Source of the DNA: an uncultured Fretibacterium sp.
GTDB lineage: Bacteria > Synergistota > Synergistia > Synergistales > Aminobacteriaceae
DNA length: 64,000 nucleotides
Reading direction: 5' to 3'
NCBI GenBank assembly: GCA_937915755.1
Contig: CALGGR010000325.1
Location: 15,744 to 79,743 of the forward strand
A model generated the notes under the pieces. The model worked only from the letters and a program-made list of their open reading frames with translations, did no database searches and was not told the DNA's origin. Positions 7,773 to 16,411 of this stretch are shown here, in pieces; position 1 is the first letter of the stretch; every line of letters starts with the position of its first letter. The position numbers and the translations under genes are program-made.

Positions 7773-8846
7773 TTACCCCCTGTCCCTGAACATTAAGCCT
7801 ACGAAGACGCAGAAAACGAGACCGATTACCGTAACATGCACTCCGTATGCTCCGATGCCCGCGCCGCTTGAAGCCGCCGAGAAGTTATGAGCAACCGCCG
7901 CGCCCGCGAGCATTCCGATGACAAATATTCCAGCGTCAGAGTCTCCTTCACCCGCCATGATGAGCTGACGACCCGGACAGCCTCCCGCGAGAGTGAAAGC
8001 AAGTCCCGAAAGAACCATGCCCAAGAAGTTCCAGAGTTCATTTGTGTGGGCTACAGGCTGACCCTCAAAGCCGGGTTTGAAAGTTCCAAGCGCGTAATTT
8101 GCGGCAAAGGCTACGACCGTGAAAGCTATTATGCCCTTGAGCAAATAGGCATCACCCATCATGAGGAAATCACGGATTGCCCCGACCGTGCAGAATCTGC
8201 TCCTCTGAGCAAGCCAGCCGACAATCAATCCCGCGCCGAGTGCCAACAACACAGGAGCGTGCATTGAGCCTGGCCCGCTTGTCGAGAAGAATATCGGTGC
8301 ATTCTCTCCGAATTTAGGTGCGAGGAACAAGAACGCGAGAAGTGCTGCGGCTATCAACGGCATGATTAAGCCCGCTGCTTTCGGATTAGACTCTGATGCT
8401 CCGAGACTAAAGCCGTTCCACAAGAACACTATCCCTATGAGTACACCGACTATCAGGCCGCCGACCCCGTAGAGTGCGTTCCAGTCTCCGCCGGCAACAC
8501 GGAGATATGCTCTCCAAGGGCAGCCGAGAAACACTAACGCTCCCAGCATTGCGAAGAGTCCGAGTCCGAAGCGAACTGCGGGCGATGAGCCTCCGCGCGG
8601 GGAATACTCGCGGAATATCAGCGATGAGATGAACGAACCGAGAATGAAGCCAGGAATCTCGGGGCGTATGTACTGCACAACTCCAGCCCTGTGGAAGCCC
8701 AATGCTCCGGCGATGTCGCGCGTGAAACACGCAACGCAGAATCCCATGTTGCCGGGATTTCCGAAGTGCGCGAGTGCAACTGCTATTAACCCGATTAGAC
8801 CGCCGGCGATCCACGGGCCATGACGTGATGTTAATGCTTTGTCCAT
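7773..8846 (-). CDS. yedE: YedE-type selenium-associated membrane transporter
   Basis: This 357-residue, highly hydrophobic protein has about nine or ten membrane helices. It contains the conserved cysteine segments of the YeeE/YedE (sulf_transp) family: NMGFCVACFTRDIAGALG near residues 35-52, LGCPWRAYLR near 108, RSRFCTVGAIRDFLM near 215 and AGGCPGRQL near 290. The family imports thiosulfate or, in the YedE branch linked to SelD/Sec genomes, a selenium species. An AAGGAGG site precedes the start. The neighbours (TusA-like, tRNA-Sec, grd) support the selenium role. The transported form of selenium is not known. Confidence 0.85.
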   Translation of the reverse strand: MDKALTSRHGPWIAGGLIGLIAVALAHFGNPGNMGFCVACFTRDIAGALGFHRAGVVQYIRPEIPGFILGSFISSLIFREYSPRGGSSPAVRFGLGLFAMLGALVFLGCPWRAYLRVAGGDWNALYGVGGLIVGVLIGIVFLWNGFSLGASESNPKAAGLIMPLIAAALLAFLFLAPKFGENAPIFFSTSGPGSMHAPVLLALGAGLIVGWLAQRSRFCTVGAIRDFLMMGDAYLLKGIIAFTVVAFAANYALGTFKPGFEGQPVAHTNELWNFLGMVLSGLAFTLAGGCPGRQLIMAGEGDSDAGIFVIGMLAGAAVAHNFSAASSGAGIGAYGVHVTVIGLVFCVFVGLMFRDRG

Positions 8847-8901
8847 GAAAATTTATTCCTCCTTAAATTATTTCACCCCCCTTGATTTTAGGACATAAAA
8901 G

Positions 8902-8970
8902 AAGGGGAGCAATAACGCAAAAAGCAACGCCTTTTGTAACGTTTTAACTCACATTAAAGATACTCCCCTT
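8902..8970 (-). terminator. Possible long-stem terminator after grdB
   Basis: CTCCCCTT (8963-8970) can pair with AAGGGGAG (8902-8909). On the minus strand CTTTTATG follows. The loop is about 53 bases and contains the motif described at 8908-8948, so the structure may be regulatory rather than a simple terminator. Confidence 0.35.
8908..8948 (-). promoter_or_regulatory. Conserved motif upstream of yedE (shared with two other intergenic sites)
   Basis: The string AATAACGCAAAAAGCAA (8911-8927) lies 65 bases upstream of yedE. A version matching at 16 of 17 positions lies 50 bases upstream of lepB at 57519-57535. A 15-base exact match (8908-8922) lies at 30264-30278 upstream of the ABC importer. 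GTAACGTTTTAAC, also related to the 30259 site, follows at 8936-8948. It may be a regulator binding site. Confidence 0.4.
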
Positions 8971-8982
8971 TAACGTTTTTCA

Positions 8983-10287
8983 TTATTCCGTGAATACTGT
9001 CTGACCTGTAACTTCGGTCTGCAATGCTTTTAATCCGCGTTCGACGAGAGACCTTCGGATAGCCTTCTCCTCGTCCGGAGTCTTTGAAGGGTCTCCGAAT
9101 GGGTGGGGTATTGCTATTGTCGGCACAATCCTGTTTGCTCCTACAGTCTGCGAAATCGGGACTATCGTACACATATGGACAACCGGAAGTTTTCGTTCAA
9201 TCTCCTTCACCATCGTTGCACCGCAACGAGTGCATGTTCCTCAGGTTGACGTTAGTATGACCGCAGTAACTCCGTCATTAACGAGACGGTTCACGATTTC
9301 AGCACCGAATTTCTTTGCGTTTGCGACTGATGTACCGTTTCCGACGGTGGCATAGAACTTGTTGTGAAGTTTGCCGATTACACCCTCGCGCTCCAAATCC
9401 CTCAACACATCAACAGGCAATACTCTGTCAGCGTCCTGGTCAGCGTATGTAGCGTCATAGCCTCCGTGAGCCGTGCAGTAAGTCTCGCCGGTGAGGTCTG
9501 TTACGCCCGTGATGTCGTATTCGCCGAATTTGCTCGCACTTGAAGCCTCGATGTGGTCAGGGTTTCCCTTTGGGCAAATTCCGCCTGAAGTTACGAGTGC
9601 TATTGTCGCGTGAGCCATGTCCTTGACTGCGGGCTGAGGGTCTACTCTGTCGAACACAGGCATCTTGTACTCGGTCTCGAAAGTTTCACCCTTCAGCTTC
9701 GACACGAACATGTCAACGCATCTTTCAGCGGCTAATTTCTCGTAGAACATGTTTTTACGGATACCGCGCTCGATGTAACCCTCTGTTTCAGGTTTGCCGA
9801 TTGCCTCACCCTTCATGAGTTTTAGGGCAAGTTTCGCCATCGCCGGGACAGCCTTTCGCATTCCCACCGCGCTGTCAGGGGTCTCGATTATCCAGGCTGA
9901 TTTTTTGTACATTTCAACGCCGGGATTCTCGGGGTACATTCCTGAGATTACGGGTATTCCGAACTCCTTAGACACCGCCGCGCACATTGCCCCGCAAGCC
10001 GTGCCGTAACGCCCAGCATTAAAAGCCGGCCCTGCGATGAACGCGTCAGGCTGGTACTTCCTCATCATTTCGAGAATGTCAGCCGCAGCTTTGTCCATGT
10101 TCGAGGCAAAATACGAATCCCCGCATATCACGGTCGCAACGATTTCGGCCTCACCCTTGAATGCCCCCTTAAATGCCATGCCCGGCCCTACGACACCTTC
10201 GCGGATTTCGGGCGTGTAATCTGCCTTTTCCTCACCGCCTATTCCTGCGTAGAACTGGTTGATGTAATGTATGACTTTGAATGACAT
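8983..10287 (-). CDS. grdB: Glycine reductase component B, selenoprotein subunit GrdB (in-frame UGA)
   Basis: This 434-residue selenoprotein is the large subunit of glycine reductase protein B, which with GrdE binds glycine and passes a carboxymethyl group to GrdA. The frame is interrupted only by TGA at 9243-9241, which encodes Sec349 in the context TST-U-GTCTRCGAT (a UxxCxxC motif). The same frame then continues to TAA at 8985-8983. A hairpin suited to a bacterial SECIS lies 11 bases after the UGA. ATG at 10287 is chosen because GGAGG lies eight bases before it; the in-frame GTG at 10296 sits directly on the Shine-Dalgarno. It follows grdE and is in the riboswitch-controlled operon grdX-grdE-grdB. 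Reading the UGA as stop would lose the last 85 residues including the active site. Confidence 0.95.
9213..9243 (-). promoter_or_regulatory. bSECIS element and Sec codon of grdB
   Basis: UGA at 9243-9241 is followed after 11 bases by a perfect seven-pair stem, TCGTTGC (9229-9223) with GCAACGA (9219-9213), closed by a GGT loop. Spacing and an apical G fit the SelB-binding hairpin of bacterial selenoprotein mRNAs. The same hairpin core is found in grdH. Confidence 0.8.
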
Positions 10288-10299
10288 TGTTCTCACCTC

Positions 10300-11592
10300 C
10301 TATAGCGTGTATGCTCCGAGCCTCGTATAGCCCAATTCGCTTGTAGCCCCTGTGATTGCCTGAAGCTCAACCGTTATAGAGCCATCATCAGCGAGTGAAC
10401 CGTTCCAGCCTCCAGCGATTACGTTCGCCTCCTCAGCATAGCCGATGACCTTCTCCATTGCGGGAAGATGAATAACCTCGTTAGCGTTTCCGGCGGTTAC
10501 ACATGCGTTTCCTTCAGGACATGAGTCCGCGAGCGACTGACTTGCTCCGTCCTGCCCCGCGTATTCGTCGGTCAAAAGAGCTGTCTTTATGCCGAGACGT
10601 TCAGCTTTCCAGCAGTTCATGATGAGGTCAGCGTCAGGATTCCCGAAGCCCTCCTCAGTGATTACGAGGCCATCAAGTCCGAGCATTGCCGCTAGTTTCG
10701 TGGCATATGATGAGCTTCTTCGCTTGTCTGCGAGTGTAACGTTCTCGTTCGTAACTATGCAGGCTACGAAGTTGAAATCCTTTCCGTGACGCTTCAACAT
10801 GTCAGCGATGACGGGGTTGTTCTGGTGTGAGTACGTGCTGTTCTTGTCGCAGGCAGATACACAGTTCCCAGACACTATTGCTCCGTCCATGACCTCAAGC
10901 GGAGAGATTATCGTCGGGAGTATTCGCTTGACATCAACGCCGTAAAGGTAAGTGTCATGAAGCAAGCCTTGTGTCTGTAGCATGTAGAGGTAGCCTACTT
11001 TCGGAAGCTCTGGAAAACTATTCATGCCCTCGCGGATATTTGCCTGCTCGTAGACATCGACGGTATCAGCTTTGACCTCCGCGCACGACTTTGCGAGATA
11101 TGCCGCCGCTTTAAGCCCCGCCATTCTGCAAGCCTTCTCGTAATCGTGCTTGTCCATGTTCGGGTCAGAAGGTTCGAGAACGAGGACGACGTTGCATGTC
11201 TTGGAGTACGGTGTGTAATCAGCTCCAGGCCCCGACATGTCGATTATTCCCTCCTGAAATCGCACCAGCTTTCCGGCCGTGAGTACAGCACAGCCAGTGA
11301 GGACTAATGTCTTTCCCTCGCCGACCGTCTCAACATCACTCAGCATTCCCGGAAAAACCTGACCGCTTCCCTCAATCTTCCAGCGCGGTTCGATGACATC
11401 TTTTACGGGCATTACGCGCACTTTTTCGCCGGGCATAGCAATATCAACGTCGAGATTTTTCCCGAGCAGCGGATCTTCAGCTATGAGCGAAAGTAATTCG
11501 GCCTTGTTGACGCTGAGAGTACCGTCAGCAAAACCAGTCTTGTCGGAAAATTTCAGGCTCTTAACGTTAAGCCTGTGAAGTTCCAGTCTCAA
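10300..11592 (-). CDS. grdE: Glycine reductase component B subunit GrdE (pyruvoyl proprotein)
   Basis: This 430-residue protein is the glycine-specific subunit precursor of protein B. In characterised GrdE the chain is cleaved before a Cys to leave a pyruvoyl group that binds the glycine amino group. Here the matching site is Asn243-Cys244 in VSGNCVSACDKNSTY, at almost the same position as in known GrdE. Translation appears to start at TTG 11592, because AAGGAGG lies eight bases upstream inside the end of grdX. It overlaps none of its neighbours and is followed by grdB after a strong Shine-Dalgarno. The cleavage Cys distinguishes it from the paralogue at 16412-17722. Confidence 0.93.
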   Translation of the reverse strand: MRLELHRLNVKSLKFSDKTGFADGTLSVNKAELLSLIAEDPLLGKNLDVDIAMPGEKVRVMPVKDVIEPRWKIEGSGQVFPGMLSDVETVGEGKTLVLTGCAVLTAGKLVRFQEGIIDMSGPGADYTPYSKTCNVVLVLEPSDPNMDKHDYEKACRMAGLKAAAYLAKSCAEVKADTVDVYEQANIREGMNSFPELPKVGYLYMLQTQGLLHDTYLYGVDVKRILPTIISPLEVMDGAIVSGNCVSACDKNSTYSHQNNPVIADMLKRHGKDFNFVACIVTNENVTLADKRRSSSYATKLAAMLGLDGLVITEEGFGNPDADLIMNCWKAERLGIKTALLTDEYAGQDGASQSLADSCPEGNACVTAGNANEVIHLPAMEKVIGYAEEANVIAGGWNGSLADDGSITVELQAITGATSELGYTRLGAYTL

Positions 11593-11595
11593 AAT

Positions 11596-12012
11596 TCATT
11601 CCTCCTTCATTGATAACAACGGAGCAGCATCAAGGTTTTGATGACTAATCAGCCCGTACTGCTCAAGGCTCTCCCTCAACAGCTCGGAATCTATGTACGC
11701 ATAATCAGCCCGCGTGTCCTCGTCAAGTTCATTCGGCGTGATTAACTTGCAGGACTCGTAGACATGCACAGCTTCTTCAATTATTGAGAGGGATTCCATT
11801 TCGGCAGGCCCTTTCAGACTGTCAATCAATACTGACCTGAAAGGCTGATGATTTGGCCTGAGATTACCGCACAGGGGGTGGGTGATGATTTTGCTTCCAA
11901 GATGAACAAGGCTTCGGACACGAATCAGAACATCAAGCGAAGAACCGTCAATGAGTTCCGCGTTTTTGATGTTCGAGAATAAATCCGAGTTGTTGGTAAT
12001 CAACGTAAGCAT
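11596..12012 (-). CDS. grdX: GrdX family protein
   Basis: This 138-residue protein matches GrdX, a small conserved protein of unknown function found in glycine, sarcosine and betaine reductase operons. Recognisable parts are the N-terminal TNNSDLF segment, VLIRVRSLVHLGSKIITHPLCGNLRPN and QPFRSVL. It is the first gene after the glycine riboswitch, 57 bases from its terminator hairpin. The Shine-Dalgarno is GGAGGAGGG. Its 3' end carries the ribosome binding site of grdE, so the genes are coupled. No catalytic function can be assigned. Confidence 0.85.
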   Translation of the reverse strand: MLTLITNNSDLFSNIKNAELIDGSSLDVLIRVRSLVHLGSKIITHPLCGNLRPNHQPFRSVLIDSLKGPAEMESLSIIEEAVHVYESCKLITPNELDEDTRADYAYIDSELLRESLEQYGLISHQNLDAAPLLSMKEE

Positions 12013-12068
12013 AAATCAAAGCCCTCCTCCTGTATCTTCTGCATCTGTTGCCGTTAATACAGACGAAC

Positions 12069-12087
12069 AAAAAGGCTTCAGAAGACC
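12069..12087 (-). terminator. Riboswitch expression-platform terminator
   Basis: On the minus strand GGTCTT-CTG-AAGCC forms a short hairpin with one bulge, followed by TTTTTG. It lies directly after the aptamer and before grdX, so transcription would be aborted here without ligand. Confidence 0.55.
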
Positions 12088-12092
12088 TGTCG

Positions 12093-12182
12093 GGATACAA
12101 TTCTTTTGCCTGAGAGTTTCACAGTGTTGAAAGTTTGCCCCTTCGGCGGCCCGTAAGACTATAAAGGCTCTCTCGTGTATCC
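12093..12182 (-). promoter_or_regulatory. Glycine riboswitch (single recognisable aptamer) controlling grdX-grdE-grdB
   Basis: The minus-strand RNA contains the glycine aptamer consensus in order: GAGAGAGCCTTTA, then GCCGCCGAAGGGGCAAA, then AAACTCTCAGGCAAAAG. The P1 helix GGATACA/TGTATCC (12182-12176 with 12099-12093) closes it. A terminator hairpin with a T run follows, then grdX. Glycine riboswitches are usually activating, which fits glycine being the substrate of the encoded reductase. I see one full aptamer; sequence to about 12200 may hold a partial helix of the singlet type. Confidence 0.92.
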
Positions 12183-12219
12183 GTCTTTCAGGTATGATTG
12201 AATGTGAACCGATAGAGAA

Positions 12220-12249
12220 ATTATACTATAACTGTGAATTGGAAGGTAA
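12220..12249 (-). promoter_or_regulatory. Promoter of the riboswitch-grdXEB transcript
   Basis: TATAAT occurs on the minus strand at 12225-12220, about 40 bases upstream of the aptamer P1. The best -35 candidate is TTACCT at 18-base spacing, which is weak. It lies between the upstream terminator and the riboswitch, as expected for an independent start. Confidence 0.5.
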
Positions 12250-12283
12250 GAAAAAACTGCCCCTGTGTGATTTCAGAGGCAGT
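12250..12283 (-). terminator. Terminator after the trxA-grdA-grdC-grdD-DUF3343 operon
   Basis: ACTGCCTCTG pairs with CAGGGGCAGT (one mismatch) and is followed on the minus strand by TTTTTTC. It lies seven bases after the DUF3343 stop. Confidence 0.8.
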
Positions 12284-12289
12284 ATATTT

Positions 12290-12511
12290 TTACTCGTCTA
12301 TGTCGTGGTAGCCTGCTACCTGTATTTTCTTATCGCCCGCAATTTCCTCAACCTTGCTTCTCATTTCGCACGGAAATTCACAGGCAAGCCCGCAGCTTGA
12401 TGACAGCTTTCGCGGAACAGGCGCAATCCTCGCGTTAATTCCCGCACCCCTGCATGTCCTCTCGAACATTAAGGCGGCACTCGTTGTCTTGAACGTAGCC
12501 AGGCAGCTCAC
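12290..12511 (-). CDS. DUF3343 protein (putative Se/S carrier-like)
   Basis: This 73-residue protein belongs to the DUF3343 family: N-terminal ATFKTTSAALMFERTCRGAG, then IAPVPRKLSSSCGLACEFP. The Ser-Ser-Cys-Gly segment is the conserved Cys region. Family members recur beside selenium and sulfur genes and are suggested to carry Se or S; no activity is established. The start is GTG 12511, overlapping the grdD stop by one base, so translation is coupled. A second family member is at 38214-38471. Confidence 0.82.
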   Translation of the reverse strand: MSCLATFKTTSAALMFERTCRGAGINARIAPVPRKLSSSCGLACEFPCEMRSKVEEIAGDKKIQVAGYHDIDE

Positions 12512-13656
12512 TACAGATAACCGTTAGCTTTCAGGATTTCGGCGGCCTTGCTCATATGACGGGCAGGCATCTTTATTACAGGCCCTGTACAGCCCATAGC
12601 ACTCTCCGCGTAAATTCCTTCCTTCCAGAGAACTTTTACGGCGTTGTCGATTTCGAGAACGTCAATCCCGTGAAGCTCATCGTCCGTAGGCTCTGCGGGA
12701 GGTGCCTTGACTTCCTCAGCCTGTGCCGTCTTAGGCGTTAGTGCCTCTATCTCGTCATCGAGACCCGCTTTCCTTGCGGCCTTGAGTTCGTCAGCGACCT
12801 TCTCAGGAAGACTGCCCGCAATGACGCTCGCAGTAAATGCCAAAGCGTTTGCGATTACCGGCGCACCAGACGCACGCGAAACGATGGAGACGACATTCTT
12901 CCAGCCCTCGCCGCATGAAGGCCCGTAGCCCCAGCCCGTAGCCTCGTAGCTTCCGCCCGTCGTGAACGATGAGAACATCTTTACGAGTACGTTCCCTGTC
13001 AGCGTGTCCGTAACGCAAATGTCAACGGCACCCGTGAGAATGTCATTGCCCCTGAGTACGCTTCCACCGTCTGCCCTTGTCGACGTTCCGAACGTAACAT
13101 CATAGCCTTTCTCCTTCATTCGCGTTAATGCCCTGAATACAGGCTGTGCGGTGTCAACATTCAATATTCCGACTGTAGGATTTGTGATGCCGAGTGCCTT
13201 TGCGACCGCGATTCCGTAGACAGCATTGCGTAACATTGCTTCGCCTCTCACGGTTGACGATGTTCCTGTTGTCGACGCGAGAATCATCGGTCTTCCGCGT
13301 CCTGGCGTGAAAACTCTCCCTATTGTAGTAACGCCCAGAGGGAACGGGAAGTGCATCGCCACAGCCCCCGCAACCTCGCTATTCTTCACGGCCTCCTCAA
13401 GCCTCGCGGGAATTTCGCACTCCTCGCATTCTATGTACTCCAAATCCTCATAGCCTTTGACCTTTGGCCCAATGAGTACTGGGATTACGCTGCTTGAGTT
13501 CTGGAGGGCCAGTGCTGCGCCTCTTGCTATCTCCTCAGCTCCATGCTCACTTCCTGATGCCATGAGGCCGACGCGAGTTTTCGGGCCGCCTGACTTTGCG
13601 CTCTCGATAATCTCACTCAGTGCCTCACCGACTAATTTCTTGATTACGTCCGACAT
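12511..13656 (-). CDS. grdD: Glycine reductase component C subunit GrdD
   Basis: This 381-residue protein is the beta subunit of protein C, which takes the carboxymethyl-selenoether on GrdA, forms an acetyl-thioester and releases acetyl-phosphate. It has a PlsX/phosphotransacetylase-like fold judged from GLMASGSEHGAEEIARGA and later glycine-rich loops. Cys356 in MGCTGPVIKMP, 25 residues from the end, corresponds to the acetyl-binding Cys of known GrdD. An Ala/Glu/Pro-rich linker (about residues 300-325) separates the C-terminal segment. It lies two bases after grdC. Confidence 0.93.
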   Translation of the reverse strand: MSDVIKKLVGEALSEIIESAKSGGPKTRVGLMASGSEHGAEEIARGAALALQNSSSVIPVLIGPKVKGYEDLEYIECEECEIPARLEEAVKNSEVAGAVAMHFPFPLGVTTIGRVFTPGRGRPMILASTTGTSSTVRGEAMLRNAVYGIAVAKALGITNPTVGILNVDTAQPVFRALTRMKEKGYDVTFGTSTRADGGSVLRGNDILTGAVDICVTDTLTGNVLVKMFSSFTTGGSYEATGWGYGPSCGEGWKNVVSIVSRASGAPVIANALAFTASVIAGSLPEKVADELKAARKAGLDDEIEALTPKTAQAEEVKAPPAEPTDDELHGIDVLEIDNAVKVLWKEGIYAESAMGCTGPVIKMPARHMSKAAEILKANGYL

Positions 13657-13658
13657 TT

Positions 13659-15200
13659 TTACGCCAACTTTCCGGCAACTTCACCAAGTGCCTCAAGAAT
13701 CATTGCCTTTATGTCGTCCTTGCTGACTGATGAAGTTTTTGCGACTGGTTCGGGCTTCTCAATGAGGAACGATGCACCGTCGGCCAAGTTCGTCAGCCTT
13801 GCGAGGAAAAGCGAGCCTTTCCCGATGATCATCGCGCGCTTTATTTTGCCCTCTTTAATCATCTCACATGCCGGCCCAATGAACGGTACGCCTGCGGGGA
13901 TATGCCCCTGAGTGTGAGCGTATCCGATTGTCCCGTGCTTCTTGATGAAATCCATCATTGCGGGCTTCTCGATGGCTTTCTTCATTACAGCGAGTGCCGC
14001 GATCATCTTTATGTTAGCGAGAGGAACGTTTCCAGCTCCTGCCGGCTCTGTGATTTCGTGGTTCTGAAGTTCGGGAGCGTAACGGTCAACATCTGTAAAC
14101 GTTAGCCCCGCTGCCTGCAAAGGCTCAAACGTCAACGCACTCGTTACAGCCTGAGGAGCACCGCCCGCACCTACTGTGTGTTTACCCAGAACGTCAAGCC
14201 TCATAACCGGCATAGTCCCGTCGTCAGGAACAAGCAAGACAGCGAAACTTCCAACGCAATCCTCAAGGGCGGTTAAATTTTTCTTCACGTGGTCGCGTGA
14301 GTTCATGTAGAGTTTTGGGATTGACCCTCCAGCAACAACGGCGATGTTCTTCCTTGCGCCCGAAGCAACCTGAGAAGCAGCGTTAATCATTGCGTTCACT
14401 GGCCCGGCGCAGAAGCCTCTGACATCACAGCCCGACGCGTTCACGCACCCTGCAACCTCAGCGATTGCCTTTGCGAAATTTCCGCCTGCTCTCTGACCTA
14501 CATCACCCGCGCCCTCCTCTGAACACTCAATAACGAAGTCGAGGTCATTGGGATTAAGTCCGCTGTTCTTGAGGAGATGGAGGAGTGCTAGAACTCCCGA
14601 CGCTTTTCCCGCGAGGTTCTCAAGCAGTACGTGAGCTGTGAGGCACTGGTCTGTGGGGTGTCCGCTTCTTATGCAGCCTACGGGGGCGTTGTTGTGGTAG
14701 AGGTAAAGCCCTGAACGCTCCTTGACTTCGGTCTCAATCTCTGAGAGTTCGTGCATGTTCTTTGGACGAACCACACGCTTGACGATTGCCTCTGTGATTA
14801 CGGGGTCTTCGGCTAACTTTTTGCTCACTTCTTCGGCAAAATTCTTTTCAAGCCAGACAAGTTCAAACTCGTCGCACGCGCTTATGAGTCCCAAGAACTC
14901 ATCTTCAGGCATAAGCTCACCGAACTTCCCGAAACGATTTGCCTTTTCGTCAGGAAGCGGATTGTTCACCCAGCCCGAAGGAAGTCCCTCGAACTCCTCG
15001 TAGCTTATTCCGCCGATGTACGTCTGGTTCGGAGCGTAATGCAACGCCTGCTCGTAGGTCTGAAGATGCTTAGGGAGCGCGTCGAGGTATTCCTGCTCCT
15101 TTCCGCTGTGAGCGGCTTCGTAGGGTGTTCCGCCGTAATGGCTTCCGGTTTCGGGCGCATGGTTCAGGCAATAAGAATAACTCTTGATTCCAACCTTCAT
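13659..15200 (-). CDS. grdC: Glycine reductase component C subunit GrdC
   Basis: This 513-residue protein is the alpha subunit of protein C and partner of GrdD in making acetyl-phosphate. It begins MKVGIKSYSYCLNHAPETG, the conserved GrdC start. It contains a thiolase/ketoacyl-synthase-like core (VIECSEEGAGDVGQRAGGNFAKAIAE, ASGCDVRGFCAGPVNAMINAA, then AHTQGHIPAGVPFIGPA near the end). A GGAG site precedes ATG 15200. A hairpin between grdA and grdC may lower its expression relative to grdA. Confidence 0.93.
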   Translation of the reverse strand: MKVGIKSYSYCLNHAPETGSHYGGTPYEAAHSGKEQEYLDALPKHLQTYEQALHYAPNQTYIGGISYEEFEGLPSGWVNNPLPDEKANRFGKFGELMPEDEFLGLISACDEFELVWLEKNFAEEVSKKLAEDPVITEAIVKRVVRPKNMHELSEIETEVKERSGLYLYHNNAPVGCIRSGHPTDQCLTAHVLLENLAGKASGVLALLHLLKNSGLNPNDLDFVIECSEEGAGDVGQRAGGNFAKAIAEVAGCVNASGCDVRGFCAGPVNAMINAASQVASGARKNIAVVAGGSIPKLYMNSRDHVKKNLTALEDCVGSFAVLLVPDDGTMPVMRLDVLGKHTVGAGGAPQAVTSALTFEPLQAAGLTFTDVDRYAPELQNHEITEPAGAGNVPLANIKMIAALAVMKKAIEKPAMMDFIKKHGTIGYAHTQGHIPAGVPFIGPACEMIKEGKIKRAMIIGKGSLFLARLTNLADGASFLIEKPEPVAKTSSVSKDDIKAMILEALGEVAGKLA

Positions 15201-15221
15201 TGTTTATTCTCCGTTCATGAT

Positions 15222-15260
15222 AAAGAAAAATGCACGGAGCTTTTGAATTTCCCCGTGCAT
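15222..15260 (-). terminator. Attenuator-like terminator between grdA and grdC
   Basis: On the minus strand ATGCACGG (15260-15253) pairs perfectly with CCGTGCAT (15237-15230) and TTTTTCTTT follows. It lies inside the operon, so partial termination would give more grdA than grdC/grdD message. Confidence 0.7.
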
Positions 15261-15277
15261 AAAAATCTCAGAATGCT

Positions 15278-15754
15278 TTATTCAATAACATCTTTGCTGT
15301 ACTGGTCGCGCATACCTTTGACTGCTTCGGCTAATGCGTCGGGTTCGAGTACCATTTCCATCATGCTGATCTGTTCTTCCCAAGCTGCCGGATCGCATTC
15401 AGCTCTGATTACAGGATCAAAAATATGATACACAGGGAGTTCCAACGAAACTCCGGCGAGTGGGCCTGCATAAGTCGGGTCTCCTGCTGCAACTGTCTCG
15501 GCGTAAATCTCCGCGCCTTCCGCGTCAGATGAGCCAAGAATTACGATACAGTCCGTCCCATACTTTTCACCAGCGTCCTTAACTCTCTGCTGGTTCTGCA
15601 AGTCCATCGCACCTGCGGCCGTTCAGACAAAGCACTCGGTCGCTGAGAATATTATCTCTGCGCCGCTGTCTTTGAGACATGCTTCCATTGCAGGGCCGGG
15701 AACACCATCGCGTTCACCGAGAAGCAACAATTTCTTTCCTGCAAGTTTCCCCAT
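15278..15754 (-). CDS. grdA: Glycine/betaine reductase selenoprotein A GrdA (in-frame UGA)
   Basis: This 158-residue selenoprotein is the common carrier subunit of glycine and betaine reductases. It starts MGKLAGKKLLLLGERDGVPG. The frame runs through TGA at 15625-15623, which gives Sec44 in ECFV-U-TAAGAMDLQNQ, exactly the position and context of known GrdA. A normal gene caller would report only the part after the UGA. ATG 15754 has AGGGAAGG upstream. Cys41 and Sec44 form the CxxU redox motif reduced by thioredoxin. A hairpin follows the UGA, but I could not draw a clear bSECIS. It follows trxA in the same operon. Confidence 0.95.
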
Positions 15755-15844
15755 GTCTGACACCTTCCCTTCGTTAAAATTTTTTGTTAGCTGACTGATT
15801 GAAAACCGGAATTTTTTATCTCCTGTACTTCATTCCTTCTGAAA

Positions 15845-16183
15845 CTACCCTACAAGCTCGTCGACTTTGGCCGTGATAGCCTCGATTGTGAGGTCATCTC
15901 CGCCTAGTCTTGCTACCTCCTGCCCCTCCTTGTAGAACAAGAAAGTGGGCTGTGCCATAACAGCAGGACGCACCATCATTGCGACCCTGCGGTTCTTCGA
16001 CGTATCGACTGAGCAGAACTTGAACTTCCCCTCGTACTTGGGATTTTCAGCAAGCTCATGATACTTAGGCATCAACGCCATGCAAGGCCCGCACTTAGGC
16101 CCCCAGAAGTCAAGCACAGCAGGTACTGGGCTGTTCTTGAACTCGGCCTCGAAATTCTCCTTTGTTATTTCAACGACTGCCAA
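15845..16183 (-). CDS. trxA: Thioredoxin
   Basis: This 112-residue thioredoxin has the active site WGPKCGPC (Cys31, Cys34) and the cis-proline region QPTFLFYKEGQEV. It would pass electrons from TrxB (25012-26214) to GrdA. TTG 16183 is chosen as start because GAGGTG lies seven bases before it and the protein then begins at the normal place; an upstream ATG (16231) would add 16 non-thioredoxin residues. It is the first gene of the trxA-grdA-grdC-grdD-DUF3343 operon. Confidence 0.88.
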   Translation of the reverse strand: MAVVEITKENFEAEFKNSPVPAVLDFWGPKCGPCMALMPKYHELAENPKYEGKFKFCSVDTSKNRRVAMMVRPAVMAQPTFLFYKEGQEVARLGGDDLTIEAITAKVDELVG

Positions 16184-16220
16184 CGTAATCACCTCGAATT
16201 TCACTTGGGAATTTAGGCTA

Positions 16221-16249
16221 ATTTTCGTCAAAAAATCCCTTTATGTCAA
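16221..16249 (-). promoter_or_regulatory. Candidate promoter for the trxA-grdA operon
   Basis: TTGACA (16249-16244) is a consensus -35 on the minus strand. At 17-base spacing the -10 is GAAAAT (16226-16221), which is weak. It lies 38 bases before the trxA start in the divergent region to grdI. Confidence 0.4.
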
Positions 16250-16411
16250 CACTAAAAATAATTATGGAACTTATAACATTTTTCACTATTGAATTTATAT
16301 TTTACTTGCAAGAAAATTTCACAAGCTGAATTGATTGAAACTTACTCGGAAATTTATTATCGGACTGACTTCATATTGTCATCAAAAAAATCAAAGGATG
16401 TGAAGTTCAGT

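Noticed and set aside
16289..16411. Upstream extension of the GrdI-like frame (41 residues)
   Set aside because: AT-rich, not conserved in GrdE/GrdI, and ATG 16412 has a proper Shine-Dalgarno.
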